NCBI GenBank assembly: GCA_964036045.1
Contig: OZ038383.1
Span: 6,960,430 to 7,024,429, forward strand
From: Eutreptiella sp. 'Long Island Sound 2002'
Lineage: Eukaryota; Euglenozoa; Euglenophyceae; Eutreptiales; Eutreptiaceae
Direction: 5' to 3'
Length of the DNA: 64,000 nucleotides
Part shown: in pieces, positions 10,800 through 23,225 of the stretch
Layout of the letters: the number at the start of each line of letters is the position of its first letter
Numbering within the stretch: the first letter of the stretch is position 1
Translations under genes and position numbers: made by a program
Notes under the pieces: generated by a model
What the model saw: the letters and a program-made list of their open reading frames with translations, nothing else
What the model was told of the DNA's origin: nothing
The model's database searches: none

Positions 10800-11055
10800 G
10801 AGGGAGGGCAAGGGGAGGTAACGGGAGCCTATGCCCCCCCCCACTACCCCAAATTGCCCCACCTGGACCCCCCCCCCCAACCGACCCTCCCGACCCCCCC
10901 CCCCCATCGCCCCTCCCTGAACCCCCCCCCCCCATTGCCCCTCCTTGAATCCCCCCCCCATCGCCCCTCCCTGAACCCCCCCCTCCAATGCCCCCCCCCC
11001 CCCCCCCCCCCCCCAAGGGGCCTTCGGCCCACTTCTACTGGGGGGGGGGGCGTCG
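10800..11055. repeat. Poly-C-rich low-complexity tract
   Basis: Runs of 8-20 C separated by short words such as catcgcccctccctgaa, ending in a long C run and aaggggccttcggccca. The latter is a variant of the GC hairpin word that also follows poly-C at 50746 and 56106. Confidence 0.8.
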
Positions 11056-11059
11056 CGTA

Positions 11060-13626
11060 CAAAAGCGAGGAGACGGCCCCCCCGTGCACCCTGGCAAGAG
11101 CCCTGCGAGCCGTGTCGTACTTGACACCAAACCAGACAGACGGTTGCCCCTGCACATGGAAGTGTTGGTGTGTGTACATGGAGCACTGCAGCGTAAGTCT
11201 ATGCATCTACCATACCATGCATGTGCTATGCACATGCGTGTTGCCTCCTCTGGAAGCACATTTGGGTTCAACCCATGTTCGAAGCGAAATCGATTGCTGT
11301 CGGCTTTATGCATTGCAACTGCCCCATGGATCTGTCAGCAGTGCAGTTTTTGAGTAGCAAACGCCACCGGTCGACCATTTGACGTCGAGGGCGAGGATAG
11401 CACACGGCGGGAGAACTTGACCGAAGCAGAGCAGCAAGCGCACATGCTTGATCACAGCCCCGGTCAGGAGACTCCGTGCCCACCACCTGACACCAGGCAG
11501 CAGTATTTTCCCAGCGTATGAACCCGCAAGCCTCTGTCAGAACAAACCCAAAGAACCGCAATGCAGCCCAGAACGGATGCTCCGTGAGCCCTCTGTGTGC
11601 TGCACCACTGCGCACCCGCCAGCAACAGCATTACGCGTTCCCTCAAAACAGCGAAAGTATCAAGCGGTCCATTTTCCTGGGAATATGTGCCCCTGCTCGC
11701 AACACATGTCCCCGCCCGAAATGTGCAGCCCGACATGACCCAAAATGCGTTTGCCTCAAACAATATGGTGTCCGAGGCTGTGGAGGGTATCGCAGCAGCA
11801 GCAGCTGCTGTTCCATTGCACCAATGCACCGTCTAGAAAGCGGCAAGGGGGCCCATCTGTGCGCACAAATCTTTAGTCCAGAGCATCAAGACACGCAAAA
11901 AGATAAGTTCTGCAAAGAGCAACCTTCCCCTGACCCAATGGGTTGCCTCAACTAACAACAAACGACAAAAAACAGCAGAAAACCGGTGCAATCTTCTCGG
12001 AAGAATTGTTTCTTTCTCCATCGCGTCATGCAACACAATTCCACATGCTCTCCCTCCGTTACTACCATCAAGTTTCACCGGAACCTCACAGCCACAAGAA
12101 AAAGTCCCCACAGCCACAAGAACGATGAAGAAGCAGGGTCCAAATCCATACATGAAGTTGAATTGCCCATGTGCCTCAAGGTACATCATTGTTAGAAGCT
12201 CCATGTAATGAGCTTTGCCCAGGAGCTTGCTCCAAACCTGCGACATTTTGTGTAGGACGTGTAGGATGTGTAGGAAATCTTTGCGGAAGGGAGTGGGGCA
12301 TACATATGGTTTGGAAGGCAAATTTTGACTCATTAGGGGGGGGGGGGCGGTGGGGCGGGGGTAGAGGCAATGTCAGTGCGCTGGGCATCTTTTAGGCCTA
12401 AATGCCCCCAACCAGCACTATCCAGGCACCATCCAAGATTTTCCCACCTTGGAGATTCCAATACGGCAGCTGCTAGGAAGCCATTTGAGTCCTCCCCACT
12501 TTGGCAGCCCTAATGCAGCACAGGTTATGTACTTTTTCATGTGTGGAATACCAACATGGCTGCCATGCAAGATGATGGTGGGGATGAGGTTGATGTGTGC
12601 TTTGCTGCCAAAAAGCACACCACCAGACTTTGTGGTGAATGTACAGAAAATTGTTGTCCTGACTGCATTGACCCACTCTATTGTGGGGCAAAAATGTTGA
12701 TGAAGCACAATAGCCGTCTCATTTGTTGTGCAATTTTAATTGGCAGGAGTGGTGTGGTGTTTTGTGCTCTGCAGGGATTGTTTTGGGGTTGATTTGGTTG
12801 GAAGGGTGGCAATTTCGGCAATTGTGTTGTGCTTTGGGGCTTCTCTCGGAGAGGGTAAAGCTGTGACTAAAGTCTAGGCCACCGGGCAAACGCTCCCACA
12901 TAGAACACCAGAAGTTGGGGGCGGGGGCTTCACACCCTATGCAATGGCCAATTATGCGGCATTGCAAAGTCTGGCACCGAAGATACTGAAGACACTGCCT
13001 TTTTTTTGAAGGCACATGCTCAAGTCATTTTCAGCTGATACAGTGTGCGGGGTGGCCTAGGGCCTCTAGTGCCATTCGCATTTTTGTCATCTGAGGCGTG
13101 CAGGTCATGCAGTGCACAGTAGTGGTGACACAGTGGTGGTGAAGTGGTGGTGCACAGCAGTGCGACACAGTATTGCTGTGCGGTGCTGTTGCACAGCTGC
13201 GGTGCGCGGTAGGAGGTCTGCAGGAGGGGTGCAGCAGTGCTGGCGTACTGGTTGGCACACTCGTGTAGGCACCCCCGTTGGCACAGCACTCCAGCACTGC
13301 ATGAACGACCCTCTCCCATAGGATCTGCCATCCGCACGAAGTGGGAGTTTTGGGTGAACCCACGAATTTCGGGCGCATACAACAGTCCGCGATTTTCATC
13401 CCATTTTGTGTCAATTTGTCGTGGAGCGGCAATTCCCTGCGGGCGCGCACCGGACGCCGCGCAGTGCAGACTCCGCCCCTCAGGTCAGGCTTGGGAGCGG
13501 TGGTGCACTGCCGGCTTTTCTCACAGAATGCGCCGTTCCTTTGGGATCCGACCTGTTGAGTCTGGAATGCCGTTGTTCTGCAGTCGAGGCTAAAGAAGGC
13601 GTCACAAGGCAGACCCCCCCACAGCT
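11060..13626. other. Intergenic; one decayed relative of the B-box-like repeat, otherwise nothing recognised
   Basis: Apart from the Cys-rich relic at about 12541-12880, no domain or paired splice sites are visible. 13100-13270 is a degenerate GTG/CAC-rich tract. Around 13340-13400 the wording (ttttgggtgaacccacgaat) resembles part of 57140-57170, which may be another dispersed repeat. Confidence 0.4.
12541..12880 (+). pseudogene. Diverged copy of the B-box-like repeat ORF
   Basis: The frame at 12541 aligns with the tandem-repeat ORF: C-G-E-C, then C-C-P-D-C in place of C-D-E-C and C-N-E-C, with the following I-D kept. The first Cys pair is mostly lost. Downstream DNA (ttggggcttctc...gagggtaaa) is also homologous to 8620-8660. 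Missing ligands make a folded finger unlikely. Confidence 0.45.
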
Positions 13627-16600
13627 ATGCCTCTTCCAGCGATCGATGGGAACCGTCCCGGCAGCCGAAACAGTGCGCAGCGGTCCAAGAGCCACGTCCC
13701 GCCCCTCGGCCCCGGCGGCACTGCGGCGGGCGCTCTCGGCGCCGCGCGCAGAGACCTCAGGGGCGGTGCGCTGAGCAAGAGCGATTCGGAGATCCAGCTG
13801 CCCCGGCGCCTCTCCACGGCCTCCTCCTCGTCCCCCGATCCCCTGCGGCAGGTCAGAAGCTCGTTGGCCGTGCACGGCGCCACCCCCTCGCCACAGCCGG
13901 GCCGGTCCGACCTGCCGCCGCTCGCGACGCCCCCGCCGCAGAAGCTGCCGGGGATGGTGCCCACGGTGGCCGCCTGGGGCACCGCCGCGGAGGCTCGGTC
14001 GGCGAGCGGCATCTACGATGCAGACCACATGCAGCAGCGCGTCCTGGCGGACTTGGACACGGAGCTGCAGGCCGAGACGCATAACGTGACCGGGCTGTTG
14101 CGGGAGGAGCGGCAGGTGCAGAAGGCCCAGTTCATAGCGCGGCGGCAACTGGAGAAGCAGCTCAAGCACGCTCAGGTATGATGAGGCCAGGGTGGGTGGC
14201 GGTGGAGGATCCAGGCGATCGCCAGGCCCTAGCGAAGCGTTTTACGCCCCTTCCGGGTCGCACGGTCGTCGAGGACACCCTAGCGTCCAACACTCCATCC
14301 CCCTGCCAATGAACCCCCCATGTCGATGAACTCCCCTCCGGCCCCTTCTGCCCCGGGACCCCCGTGAAGGCGAGACGAATCATGGCCCGCCATTGGCATG
14401 GGGGAGGGGTGCTGCTTAGCCTTATTTCTTATTCCCAATTTTGCTGGTGGTGGCGTGTGCCCACTGCGAGACAGCCTGCAATTCCACGCTGTGTCTGTTC
14501 CCAATCCCATCATGTCTGGCAGCAATAGCGACACCACGGCAGGTATGCCAGGCATGTCCAGCCTTAACATTGCCCTTCACTGACTTCCCATCTTGGGGCA
14601 CGTCCTCGGAGTTGGAGGCCGGGAAGGCAGGGAATTCTCCCACCGTTGGCTCCGAGGAGGAGGCAGCAATGTTGCCCTCGGGTTCCGAAAGAGGATCCTC
14701 TTCATCGAAAAGGAGGGGGGACCAGAACCCACCCCCACCACACCACACCACACCACACCACACCACACCACACCACACCACACCACACCACACCACACCA
14801 CACCACACCACACCACACCACACCACACCACACCACACCACACCACACCACACCACACCACACCACACCACACCACACCACACCACACCACACCACACCA
14901 CACCACACCACACCACACCACACCACACCACACCACACCACACCACACCACACCACACCACACCACACCACACCACACCACACCACACCACACCATAAGC
15001 CCTGTCTGATGCACGCCTCTGCAGATGCAGCAGCAGCTGGAGGACAACGTCCGCGTCTGGCTCGTCAATTATTTTGCGGACAAGCGCTGGCCCTTGGTGT
15101 CTGAAGAGATCGCCGAGCGGGAGGCGCTTGGCCGGCGCATTCTGACCCTCCTGCAGCGCAGCACGCACGGCGGTATGCTCGACCAGTTCCAGCGGTCGTG
15201 CCAGGCCACGGGCGTGTTGAAGCTGGAGTACGACGAGAGGCAGGGGCGCCGGGAGCTGGAGGAGCAGCAGTGGCAGGAGGTGCGCCTCAAGGTCCGTGTG
15301 TGGCGTGATAAGCTCGACGACCTGCTCAGGAACCAGGCGCTGATGTCCGGACTGGACCGCGAGCTGCGGTCCGAGTTCGCGGAGATCCGCACCGCCTACA
15401 CGCGCTGCCCCGACAACGTCCGCGTGGTGCGGGGCCTCAAGGATCAGCAGCTGAGGGAGACGTGGGCGCGCGAGTTGATGGAGACGATGGAGGCGGACCA
15501 GCGGCACAGTGTGTACCGGGCATTTCACATCGGGTGGCAGGTTTGTTGTGCCGGTGACCGCCGTCGCCCATGACCGTCGTTGTGACGTCCTGTGGGTCTG
15601 CAAAGTGCAGGAAACGGTGGGGTAGGGGAGACGAGGGAGGGATGGAGGCACGGCGGTATCTCCTGCTTGTTTGCCCTGGGCGGGTCTGGGCCTTATCAGC
15701 GGTCTGGCAGGTCTTGAGACCGGACATGAATATCACAATTTTCTATCGAGTGCCTGGGTGAGAGCGGTAGCACTCAATGAGGGTCGCCTGCTATTTTCCA
15801 GTGAATAATAGCAAATATCGGCAATCGCGGAGAATGGAGAATGATCAATGGGCACACAAACGGCAAATTGTAGTGATGGCTTCATGTAAGGGTTTTCAGG
15901 GAACCATTCCAGGCCTGCAGCCACAGGCGCAACGCAAGCCCCCTATGGCTACACAACCTTCCCACACCGCACTTTAACATACAACTTCACATGCAACCGT
16001 TTTGGCGTGGTTGTGGTCAAATTGCATTACTGTTTTTTCCCAGTAGTGTGGCTATCAAGACGGATGTGCACATCTGCACATCGTGCACACATCCATACAG
16101 GTGGCAGAGTTATTCCGACACAGGGCGCACTGCAGAGTGGGAGCCCCACAACCCACACACACTTGCACATGTGCATTGGAAGAGCAGGGAAACCCATCCC
16201 ATCAACCCACAAGAAGAAGGGGATGTTGGATGCTGGATTGCGTGTTGTGATGGGTTTCTTCAATGAAACCAATCAGTTTTATTGGCAGTGATGCGGTTTT
16301 GGAAGACAACTTTGTTTGTCTGGTGTGTGCTGGGTATCTTCACATGCTTCATGACAGTAATGATACTCATGATGGCTAGTGTCTCTTATTCCCGTGGCGT
16401 GGCATGGCAGGCCCCAATGGGCCCCAATTGCCTATCCGTGCCCCAGCAAACTCTTTGCTTTCAAACATAAAAGCATTCAATGTCGTTTTTGGGGATTGAA
16501 ATTGCTTACGAAAAATGCTCGTGCTCGTAATTAACTGTGACTCAAACCATTTCAACCTGCTGCGAAGGATCTCAGGTCAACCCTGCTCCAAGGTTGGAGC

Positions 16601-18758
16601 TCACCTATGTGGCAGCTGCAACCGATAGAGGGCACCTTGGGGCAACCTCAGAGTGGTTGCAGTGGAACAAACAAGCGTTCCCAGAGGTGGGGGGCATTCC
16701 AGCACAGGATTGTATTGGCGACGTTTGTGAATTTCTCACCCCTGTGGGGGTGCTGTAGGAAAGCGCATGCACTCAGTCTAGATAGGGTGGGTCAGCCTCC
16801 ATGTGGTGAGACTGGGTGGTGGTGCGGTGAGGTGCAGTGAGGGTGAGTGATGATGTGGTGAGGGTGTGGGAAGGATTGCTGATGCTTGCGGTGAGGACTT
16901 GGTGGGGATGTGGTAAGTCCCGGTAAATCCAGGCTCAGCCACCCCCAGGATGCCTGCACCATACCTTAGCTCACCTTCTCACCCCCAGGAGTCTCACCCA
17001 GCCGTTAGACGGCGGGAGCTCTTTCTGCCGATGCTGGTAATGCATGGTGTCTTCCTCTCAGCAGGGCGATGAACGGCCTGGCCACCCGCAACAGTTTCTT
17101 GACGCAGTGCTGTATGCAGACCTTACGCCGAAAAGCAGAAGTGCAGTGGGTTCTAGCTCTGTCAGTGTGTTTCATTTTCTTACTCCATGTTGCATCGGCA
17201 TTCCTTCTCACTCCCTTTGGAACCTCAGTGCCTTTGAGTGGTTGCCATCCAGTAGCGCTTGGGAGGTGGCTGTGTTGAACGGCGTTGGTCTATCAAAGGT
17301 CCCACGTGCACCTTTGCTAAGCTCCCCTTTATTAGCCCCCCCCCCCCCCCCTCCTTCCCCCCTGTCGCATGCAGGCAGCACTTGCCGATATGTAAGTCAT
17401 CAGGTGAACACGCACGAATGTTGACGTTTGATTGTAGATATGGATGTAGTTTTTATGACGGATGAATACATTGTGCTTCATCTAGATTGTCCATAGCATA
17501 TCCTCTCGAACACAAGAACAGTTGCAGTTTGAATGATGATTGCGCCCCCTTCCCCCCCGAAGGCCCTCCGGGCACCAAGATAGTGTGGACCAGCTGGGCA
17601 TAAACTTACTGCGCCGGCATTCCTGTGGTGGTGAGTATGGCCCTTTATCCAGCCCCGTCCCGCTGACAGGCCGTGCATGACCGGCTGACCTCGGCGGCCC
17701 TCGCAAAAAGCCGCGAAAGGTATTGTGAAGCCGAGGCCACCGCCCGCGCCTGCTGGGCCCAAGAGGAGCTGCAGGCCCGCGAGCTGCTGCACGCGGCCCT
17801 CCCGCCGGTGGGCGCGGGCACGTCGTGGGCCGGGGCAGACGTGGCCTCCCCGTCCGAGGCCCTGGAGCGGGAGGAAGCGGTGCGGGAGGCGCTGGAAGTT
17901 GATGAGAACGAGCGGTACCTCAGCTTTGTGGAGGAGGCGGCCTCTGTGCTCCGCGAGCGCGCGGAGGGGGCCCAGCCCTACGCCGTGTTGCTGGAGGAGT
18001 GGCTCTGGGTGGAGCCCCAGGAGCGCGCCCTCCTCGAGGACGACGAGGAGGCGGAGCGCGGGGAACTGCGGGGGAGGCTAACGGGGCCAGTGGCTGCGGT
18101 CGACCGGAGCCGCGCGGGGGCATCTGCGGAGTTGGTACCGGAGGCTGGCGATGGGCACTGTGTCGCCGAGGAGGAGTGTGCCCCTGCCCCTGCCCATGCC
18201 CCTGCCCCTGCCCCTGCCCCCGCGCCGCCATCTGCGCCGCCCTCTGCCCCCACCGACTCCTCGGCGCCCGCCATCGCCGTCGCGGGGGCGCTGCCGGCGG
18301 GTCGCGACGCGTGCTCGGGCACGGCCCCGCAGACCACCCGCCCCACGTGGACGCCCGTGGGGCCGGTTGGCGACCCGGGGCCGCTGGACGCCGTGGGGGA
18401 CATGCTGCACCTGGGGCTGCTGGGGGCGGTGGTGGACGCGGACGGGCTGTCCATGCTCGCGGAGGCGGGCTCCTCCATGTCCCTGAGCCGGGCCATCACC
18501 GTGGCCTCCGACCGCTGCACCCTCCCATCCCGGGGCGGCACCCCCCTGCCTCTCCCGGCGGCGCTGTACGGCCGGTCGCGGGGCGGCACGCCGGCGGACG
18601 GCGTCAGCGTCCGGTCGGCCGGTGGCGCCGGGGCGGGTCACGCGCAGGGGCACGCTGGCGCCGAAGCCGTCAGCCGCCGCATTCAGCGAGCGGAGGCGGC
18701 GCTCGCGGGGGGCGGGGAGGGCGGCGTGCCGACGGAGGTGACTCTCTGGAGCTCTTGA
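13627..18758 (+). CDS. Three-exon coiled-coil protein, function unknown
   Basis: Exons are 13627-14175, 15025-15540 and 17670-18758. Donors are cag|gtatga and cag|gtttgt; acceptors are ctctgcag|atg and gctgacag|gcc. Both introns are phase 0, and the joined frame gives about 717 residues. Exon 1 starts with a Ser/Pro/Gly-rich, probably disordered region. Its end runs into a helical, Glu/Gln/Arg/Leu-rich coiled coil that crosses the first junction (L-E-K-Q-L-K-H-A-Q then Q-Q-Q-L-E-D). Exon 2 is helical throughout, with W and L at regular positions. Exon 3 continues with acidic helices (E-A-L-E-R-E-E-A-V-R-E-A-L), then an Ala-Pro run near 18181-18240, then a Gly/Arg/Thr-rich tail. No catalytic domain is seen, so a structural role is an inference. 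The start is chosen as the first ATG after a cacag acceptor. Intron 1 holds a (CCACA)n microsatellite. Exon GC is far above intron GC. Confidence 0.7.
14736..14995. repeat. (CCACA)n microsatellite in intron 1 of the coiled-coil gene
   Basis: About 260 bases of uninterrupted five-base repeat. It opens all forward frames as His-Thr-Pro repeats and the reverse frames as Cys-Gly-Val-Val-Trp repeats, none of which should be taken as protein. Confidence 0.95.
15541..17669. other. Intron 2 of the coiled-coil gene; nothing else recognised
   Basis: A 2.1-kb phase-0 intron with a gtttgt donor and a ctgacag acceptor. It contains a GTG-rich degenerate tract (16800-16930), a poly-C run (17338-17350) and a short GC word (gaaggccctccgggcacc, 17557-17574) of the type seen next to poly-C elsewhere. 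No nested gene is seen. Confidence 0.55.
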
Positions 18759-18824
18759 CCGGGAGGGCAGAGAGGGGGGCAATGGGTGTTGCCAGAGCTG
18801 ACGTTAAGGTACAGGTAAAGGTAT

Positions 18825-19015
18825 GGTACCCGGTGGTATCCAAACTCCGGCGTAAAGTTGCGTTTTATACCTCGCAGCGTCACTCCCGGCCTGCGGGGTC
18901 ACAGACACCCTGGCGCCCAAGACGCTGCGTTCCTACTTCCAACTCCAACGGGATTCGAATCCGGCCCTTCAGTTCGGGTGTCAGGTGCATGGCAGCTGAA
19001 CTACGCGACCTGGTT
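18825..19015 (-). repeat. tRNA-derived SINE-like sequence
   Basis: On the minus strand, 19010-18991 reads ggtcgcgtagttcagctgcc, an A-box-like sequence, followed by ggattcgaatcc (18962-18951), a B-box. The wording just beyond the B-box (gggtcacagacaccctggcgcc on the plus strand, about 18897-18918) resembles two copies at about 60770 and 60975. A similar A-box word recurs at 55795-55812. It cannot be folded into a normal tRNA, so a SINE or tRNA pseudogene is more likely. Confidence 0.4.
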
Positions 19016-20717
19016 GAGCTGATGTTTTGGACTGACGTCTTTTTTCGCTACGGATCGTCTGGAGTCTTGAGTGGCAGGATTGCCTTATGACTGACGGCGG
19101 TTGGCATTTTACCGACGGCGTGACCTGACAACGGTTGGCCAGTAACCGGCACTGGCGCTGTTGAGGTACAGTTTTGTGGTCCACGTTCCCACTCCTTCTG
19201 TCGGATTACAGTGACTGCCGCTGCTGCTGCTGTTCGCCCCAAACGACCCACCAGCCACTCCGTAACCTCCAGAAGCTATTCCCCGACTCGTGTTCCGACC
19301 ACCAGTAACCGCTTTGGTAACTGCTTCGAGACCTCGAACCTGACACCCGCTTTTCAAGCTCTGACTCCTTCATGTGCATCCCTGACTGCAGAGCCACCGC
19401 GAGCGCAAGGCAGCGTCACGGTGCTCACGCCTGCTTGTCGCGTGTCGGCCGCCGTATGCCCCACGTCGCATGTCACAGACTTTCTTTTTCATTCCCTTTT
19501 CTCAACATGCCAAGCCCATCCCATGCAGACGGATTGGCCCAATGCGGCAGTGTCACCCAAGACCAAACGCGATGTAGCGTGGCCAAGGGGGTTTCAAGGC
19601 CAAAGCATGGCACATGCATCTACAGAGAGCGCCGGGCCTGGTCCGTGGACACGACCCCCCCCCCCCCTACCCCACAACTCCCTTTTCACGGTCATGGGAA
19701 TGGCTGAGTGTGCAGCATCGCCGGCGCCGGCGTGGGAGGGACACCCCAGGACAGAAGCAGCACGTGTGAGCAGAGGGATAGCTGTGCCGCCCTCACCGAC
19801 ACTCAACATACTTTCCCCCGGTGGCTTGCGACAAACAATGTGAGCAATTCCCTGAGAGCCCAAACCAGTGCGCACACCCGGACCTCCCAACAGGCACACT
19901 GACACAACCTTTCTGGCGGACCCCCCTCCTCCTCGGAAGTGTGGTGCCGAGGGGCGACCAAGAAAGTAGGTACCGAAGGCGCAGTAAAATTGTCGGAGGG
20001 AGTGACGCCCTTAGATATCTCACAACGATCTGCGCGACGTGGCGACCATTTCCAGGCACGATATACTGGGGGCTCCCCCCACACCACCGCCACCCTCCTT
20101 TTCGACACCTTTTCGAGATGCTGGGTCGCAGTGGCATGGTCCGGACCCCCGCGCTCGCAGTCACAACAGATGAAGTGCAACGCTCTCATGGGATGAGGTA
20201 TTTTGTGACGCCGTCGCCGCTGTCCGTTCCCTTGCCGCTGATGACCGAACGGCACCCATTCTCTGCGTTTGCTGCACCCCGCCTCTCGCCGCGTGCAAAG
20301 CGTGCCGAGAGCGCTTCCCCGTCGATCACCTGTTTCTCTCCCACACACAAGTGCTGGGCAGCAGATGATCTGTTACCCCCCTGACCCACCTCCGAGGTAT
20401 TGCCATCCCCCTCCCCTTCCCCAAGCACGCACACGCACTCCCTCTGCGGCAGGGCATCGGCCTTTAACGACTCGACCCCCCCCCCCCCCGATCCCGCGCT
20501 GTTTGTCTCGGGAAATTCTCCGCCCAAGCGGTGGATCACCCACCAGCCCAAGCACCCTTTGCCCGCGTGCATGTTTGCCCTGTCTCACCTGCTCAGGGCC
20601 GTCCATCAGGATCCAAACCGTGTTGGTGGGTAACTGACGGCGGTTGGAGGGTAACCCTGAGCATTCTATTTTGTTAGTGTGACAGAGGGACCCCCCCCCC
20701 CTTTCCAACCCCCCCCC
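19016..20717. other. Intergenic; one possible exon
   Basis: The only stretch with coding character is 20174-20368, listed separately. Poly-C runs occur at 19657-19668 and 20478-20490, and again at 20690-20720 next to the LINE target-site duplication. Confidence 0.35.
20174..20368 (+). CDS. Possible exon with a C-x2-C / C-x2-C pair
   Basis: A GC-rich frame without a start codon encodes a helical segment (A-V-A-A-V-R-S-L-A-A) followed by C-V-C-C-T-P-P-L-A-A-C-K-A-C. This spacing resembles a treble-clef or B-box zinc site, followed by a D-H-L. It ends at TGA 20366-20368. A stop lies in frame just upstream (20171-20173). I cannot find a clean acceptor, so this may be a real terminal exon or chance. 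Confidence 0.22.
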   Translation, partial: SATLSWDEVFCDAVAAVRSLAADDRTAPILCVCCTPPLAACKACRERFPVDHLFLSHTQVLGSR

Positions 20718-20755
20718 CCCTTTACACGGTTCCACTATGCCCGACCTCGTGGACA
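20718..20755 (+). repeat. 5' target-site duplication of the SL-capped LINE
   Basis: A 38-base direct repeat of 25085-25122 with one difference (tttacacgg versus tttatacgg). It ends where the SL-like sequence begins. Confidence 0.7.
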
Positions 20756-20860
20756 TTTTTAGTGTCTATTTTTTTCGGTGTCTTTTTTGCCAAGCTTGCC
20801 CTGCCAGCTGGGCCTGTTTGCTAAGTATTCACCGACGTCCTTCTCCGTTCCCACGGCCAA

Positions 20861-21157
20861 ATGAGTGCCAAGGAACACATCTCCGCTTTCGCAACAGCCG
20901 GAACCGCGCGGTTGTTACCTGCCGAGAGCCGACAGCTAGCTATCCTCGGCTCCATTGATTCTTACGACTACATCTTACAAGATCCTTTATGGTTCAAAGA
21001 CGGCTTTGATAATGACACGCAGTCAATGGAGGAGACCTCCCTTGAGCAATGTGTGGATGCTAATATAGCCTCTTCTCTAGCCTCTTCTCTGTTCTATGGT
21101 CAGCAACCAAGTATGCTACTTGTGGGTAAAATGGAGGATAGACAGAGAATCCTATGA
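20861..21157 (+). pseudogene. ORF1-like N-terminal fragment of the LINE
   Basis: A 98-residue frame beginning M-S-A-K-E-H-I-S-A-F, about 80 bases after the SL-like sequence. It stops at a TGA that overlaps the next ATG by four bases (atga at 21154-21157). The following frame continues the same protein-like composition, so the stop is best read as a one-base frameshift in a former single ORF. No domain is recognised. Confidence 0.4.
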
Positions 21158-21762
21158 GCAGAATCCGCAACCATCGGACTACCCTGGGAAAATTTGCTCT
21201 CCTTCTCTTCATGGATCGAGAAGATGATGTCTCTGGACAAACGTTTTTGTCTAAGGCGTTGGCCTTTGCGGAAAACATCCCTCTCTGCTATGACAAAATC
21301 TCAATGGCTGATAGACCAGTTGTGGACGTAGCTTCTCATAAGGAAATGGTCACATGGATAGCCTACTCAACCCCCGAGTCCAGAAGCAAACCAACAGTGC
21401 TATGTTCAACTGCGGTGATCAAAACGCTTAGGCTCATGCCACTAGGACACAAATTGAATAAAGCCACGTACAGGGAGCTTGAGCTACGACTCAATCAATA
21501 TGCGGTCCAAATGCATGTGGACCATGTCAACAACATCATGGCAACATTGCAACTTGACTCCAAAGAGCAATTCCTTGAACCTGGTGTAGACCCGCGTAAC
21601 ACGTGTCCGTTCTTCCCTCAACTAACTCCGGATCAGGTGCTGCTACTTGCGGATCAACATGGAACTAAACCTCGCTTCCAAATTCAACCCACCAGTTGGT
21701 ATAGGCGTGGTGATGACGCGCGCTTCTCGAAGGCTTTCGATGGCTTCATCAAAAAGGAGTAG
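21154..21762 (+). pseudogene. ORF1-like second fragment of the LINE
   Basis: A 202-residue frame with even, protein-like composition (for example R-E-L-E-L-R-L-N-Q-Y and T-P-D-Q-V-L-L-L-A-D-Q). I do not recognise a nucleic-acid-binding domain or a zinc knuckle here. Its position between the SL-like start and the endonuclease fragment suggests the ORF1 product of the element. The family is not identified. Confidence 0.4.
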
Positions 21763-22444
21763 GGAGATAAATGGGCCCCCTTCATGTTCATGTCAGTGCG
21801 CTCATATATTCAGGGGCATCCTTGATGTCATGACACTGGAATCGTGCGTCCGCATTTCTGTCTACGGCCTACATTGCGGATGTTCCTCAATATTGGAGCA
21901 TTGAAGATCTCCAGGGCAGAGTCAAAGGTATCTTCCCCGCTAGGCACATCGTGGACATACTCACATGGTGAGTTGGAGAAATGCGCACTGCGACTTGGCA
22001 GATCACGGATGAAGGGGCCTTTGAATTGGTCGGCAGAATTCTTCATATGGATGGTCTGACACCCCTTCTGGTTATCTCTGCGGTGGAGTAGAACACGTGC
22101 AAAGACAAGGCTATGGCCCCACGTCCACACACTACCAGCAGCGCTCCGAGAAAGGCTTTTATCACAGCCAGCGAAATGTCCCAGGCCATGGATGTTGACA
22201 CAGAGGTGCCAGCGAAACTGAAGATCCTCAAACGGGCTCGAAGTCCCCAGAACAACGTCCCTCCGCCCAATGGAGAACCCTCATAAGCCACATGACCGCC
22301 CATTATTTGGGTGGCACACATTAAATGATGAAAATGATCAATCCTCACAATCAAATCGAAGGTTGGAGAGAATGCAGGGCCGACGTCACAATGAGTAAGC
22401 CGCCAACTCCATGCCCCATATGTGAGCATGTGTGAGCGCTCACC

Positions 22445-22700
22445 CTCAACGCCAACAGCTTACTTGCAAAAATCCGTGTTGGCAATCAAAAGGTCACACG
22501 CCTCTCCAATGTTGCTGCACATGCTTGAGGCAACAATTTGGACCTTCTGGGCATTCAAGAACCACATGTTCTAAGTGACGCTCACTACAACTCCATCACC
22601 GAAGAGTTCCGGAAATACGGTTACTCCTTCTAGTCACAAACACATCTGTTGGGACATGGAGGGGTTGGTATCGCCTGGAAGTCAACGGACTGGACACTCC
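22445..22700 (+). pseudogene. EEP endonuclease N-terminal fragment of the LINE
   Basis: In frame 2, L-N-A-N-S-L starts at 22445, G-I-Q-E-P-H lies around 22550-22567, and G-H-G-G-V-G-I at 22652-22672. These are the N-x-N, Q-E-x-H (catalytic Glu) and G-G-V-G-I blocks of LINE endonucleases. In-frame stops occur near 22526 and 22631, so the domain is not translatable. Confidence 0.6.
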
Positions 22701-23225
22701 GAAATTCTCTGTGGGTACACCGCAGATTCGCAAATTTTCAGTTTCAAAGGGGCTTCCTCAATCTCACAATATGCGTTGCACATTTCCATCACCATGATTA
22801 CCAACGGGAAAGACAATGGAGGTCAATAAATCCAACCACAAAGCAGTCGTACTTTCCATGGGTCCCAAAGCCCCGTTGGCAGGCAGCCAAGGTTCTAATG
22901 CCGTACCTCTTTCTTGAAAAATGTGGAAGTGGTGCAGTCAATAAACCAAAAACCTGGAAGAAATTCAGCACTTGGACACTTGGTGGTGGGACATGGCCCC
23001 GGGGCATATCCGCTTGGAAGCATTGCGCTTTCGTGCAACGGAACCTGAACAATCGAAAGCAGGAGAAGCCGAAATCTTGTCACTCATACTCAAGTCCTTA
23101 GCCCACAAGGTACCAGGTCTATGCAACGTTGGAATCCCATGGATACACCCCAACCTCGCCAGCCTAAGCATACTCTATGCTAGTGCACCTCTATGAGCTT
23201 GTGGCACTAGGTAGCCTATCCTTTC

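Noticed and set aside
14422-15651. Long minus-strand frame of Cys-Gly-Val-Val-Trp repeats and long plus-strand His-Thr-Pro frames
   Set aside because: They are produced by the (CCACA)n microsatellite in an intron and by the reverse of exon 2.
17920-18782. Long Arg/Gly/Pro-rich frames overlapping exon 3 of the coiled-coil gene
   Set aside because: These are alternative frames of a GC-rich exon; only frame 17670 joins the other exons in phase and gives helical sequence.
18940-19012. Functional tRNA gene on the minus strand
   Set aside because: Boxes are present, but the spacing is slightly short and the stems do not pair; the sequence is shared with other repeats.
19211-19843. 210-codon frame upstream of the LINE
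   Set aside because: No domain, acceptor or codon bias; it contains a poly-C run and reads like random GC-rich sequence.
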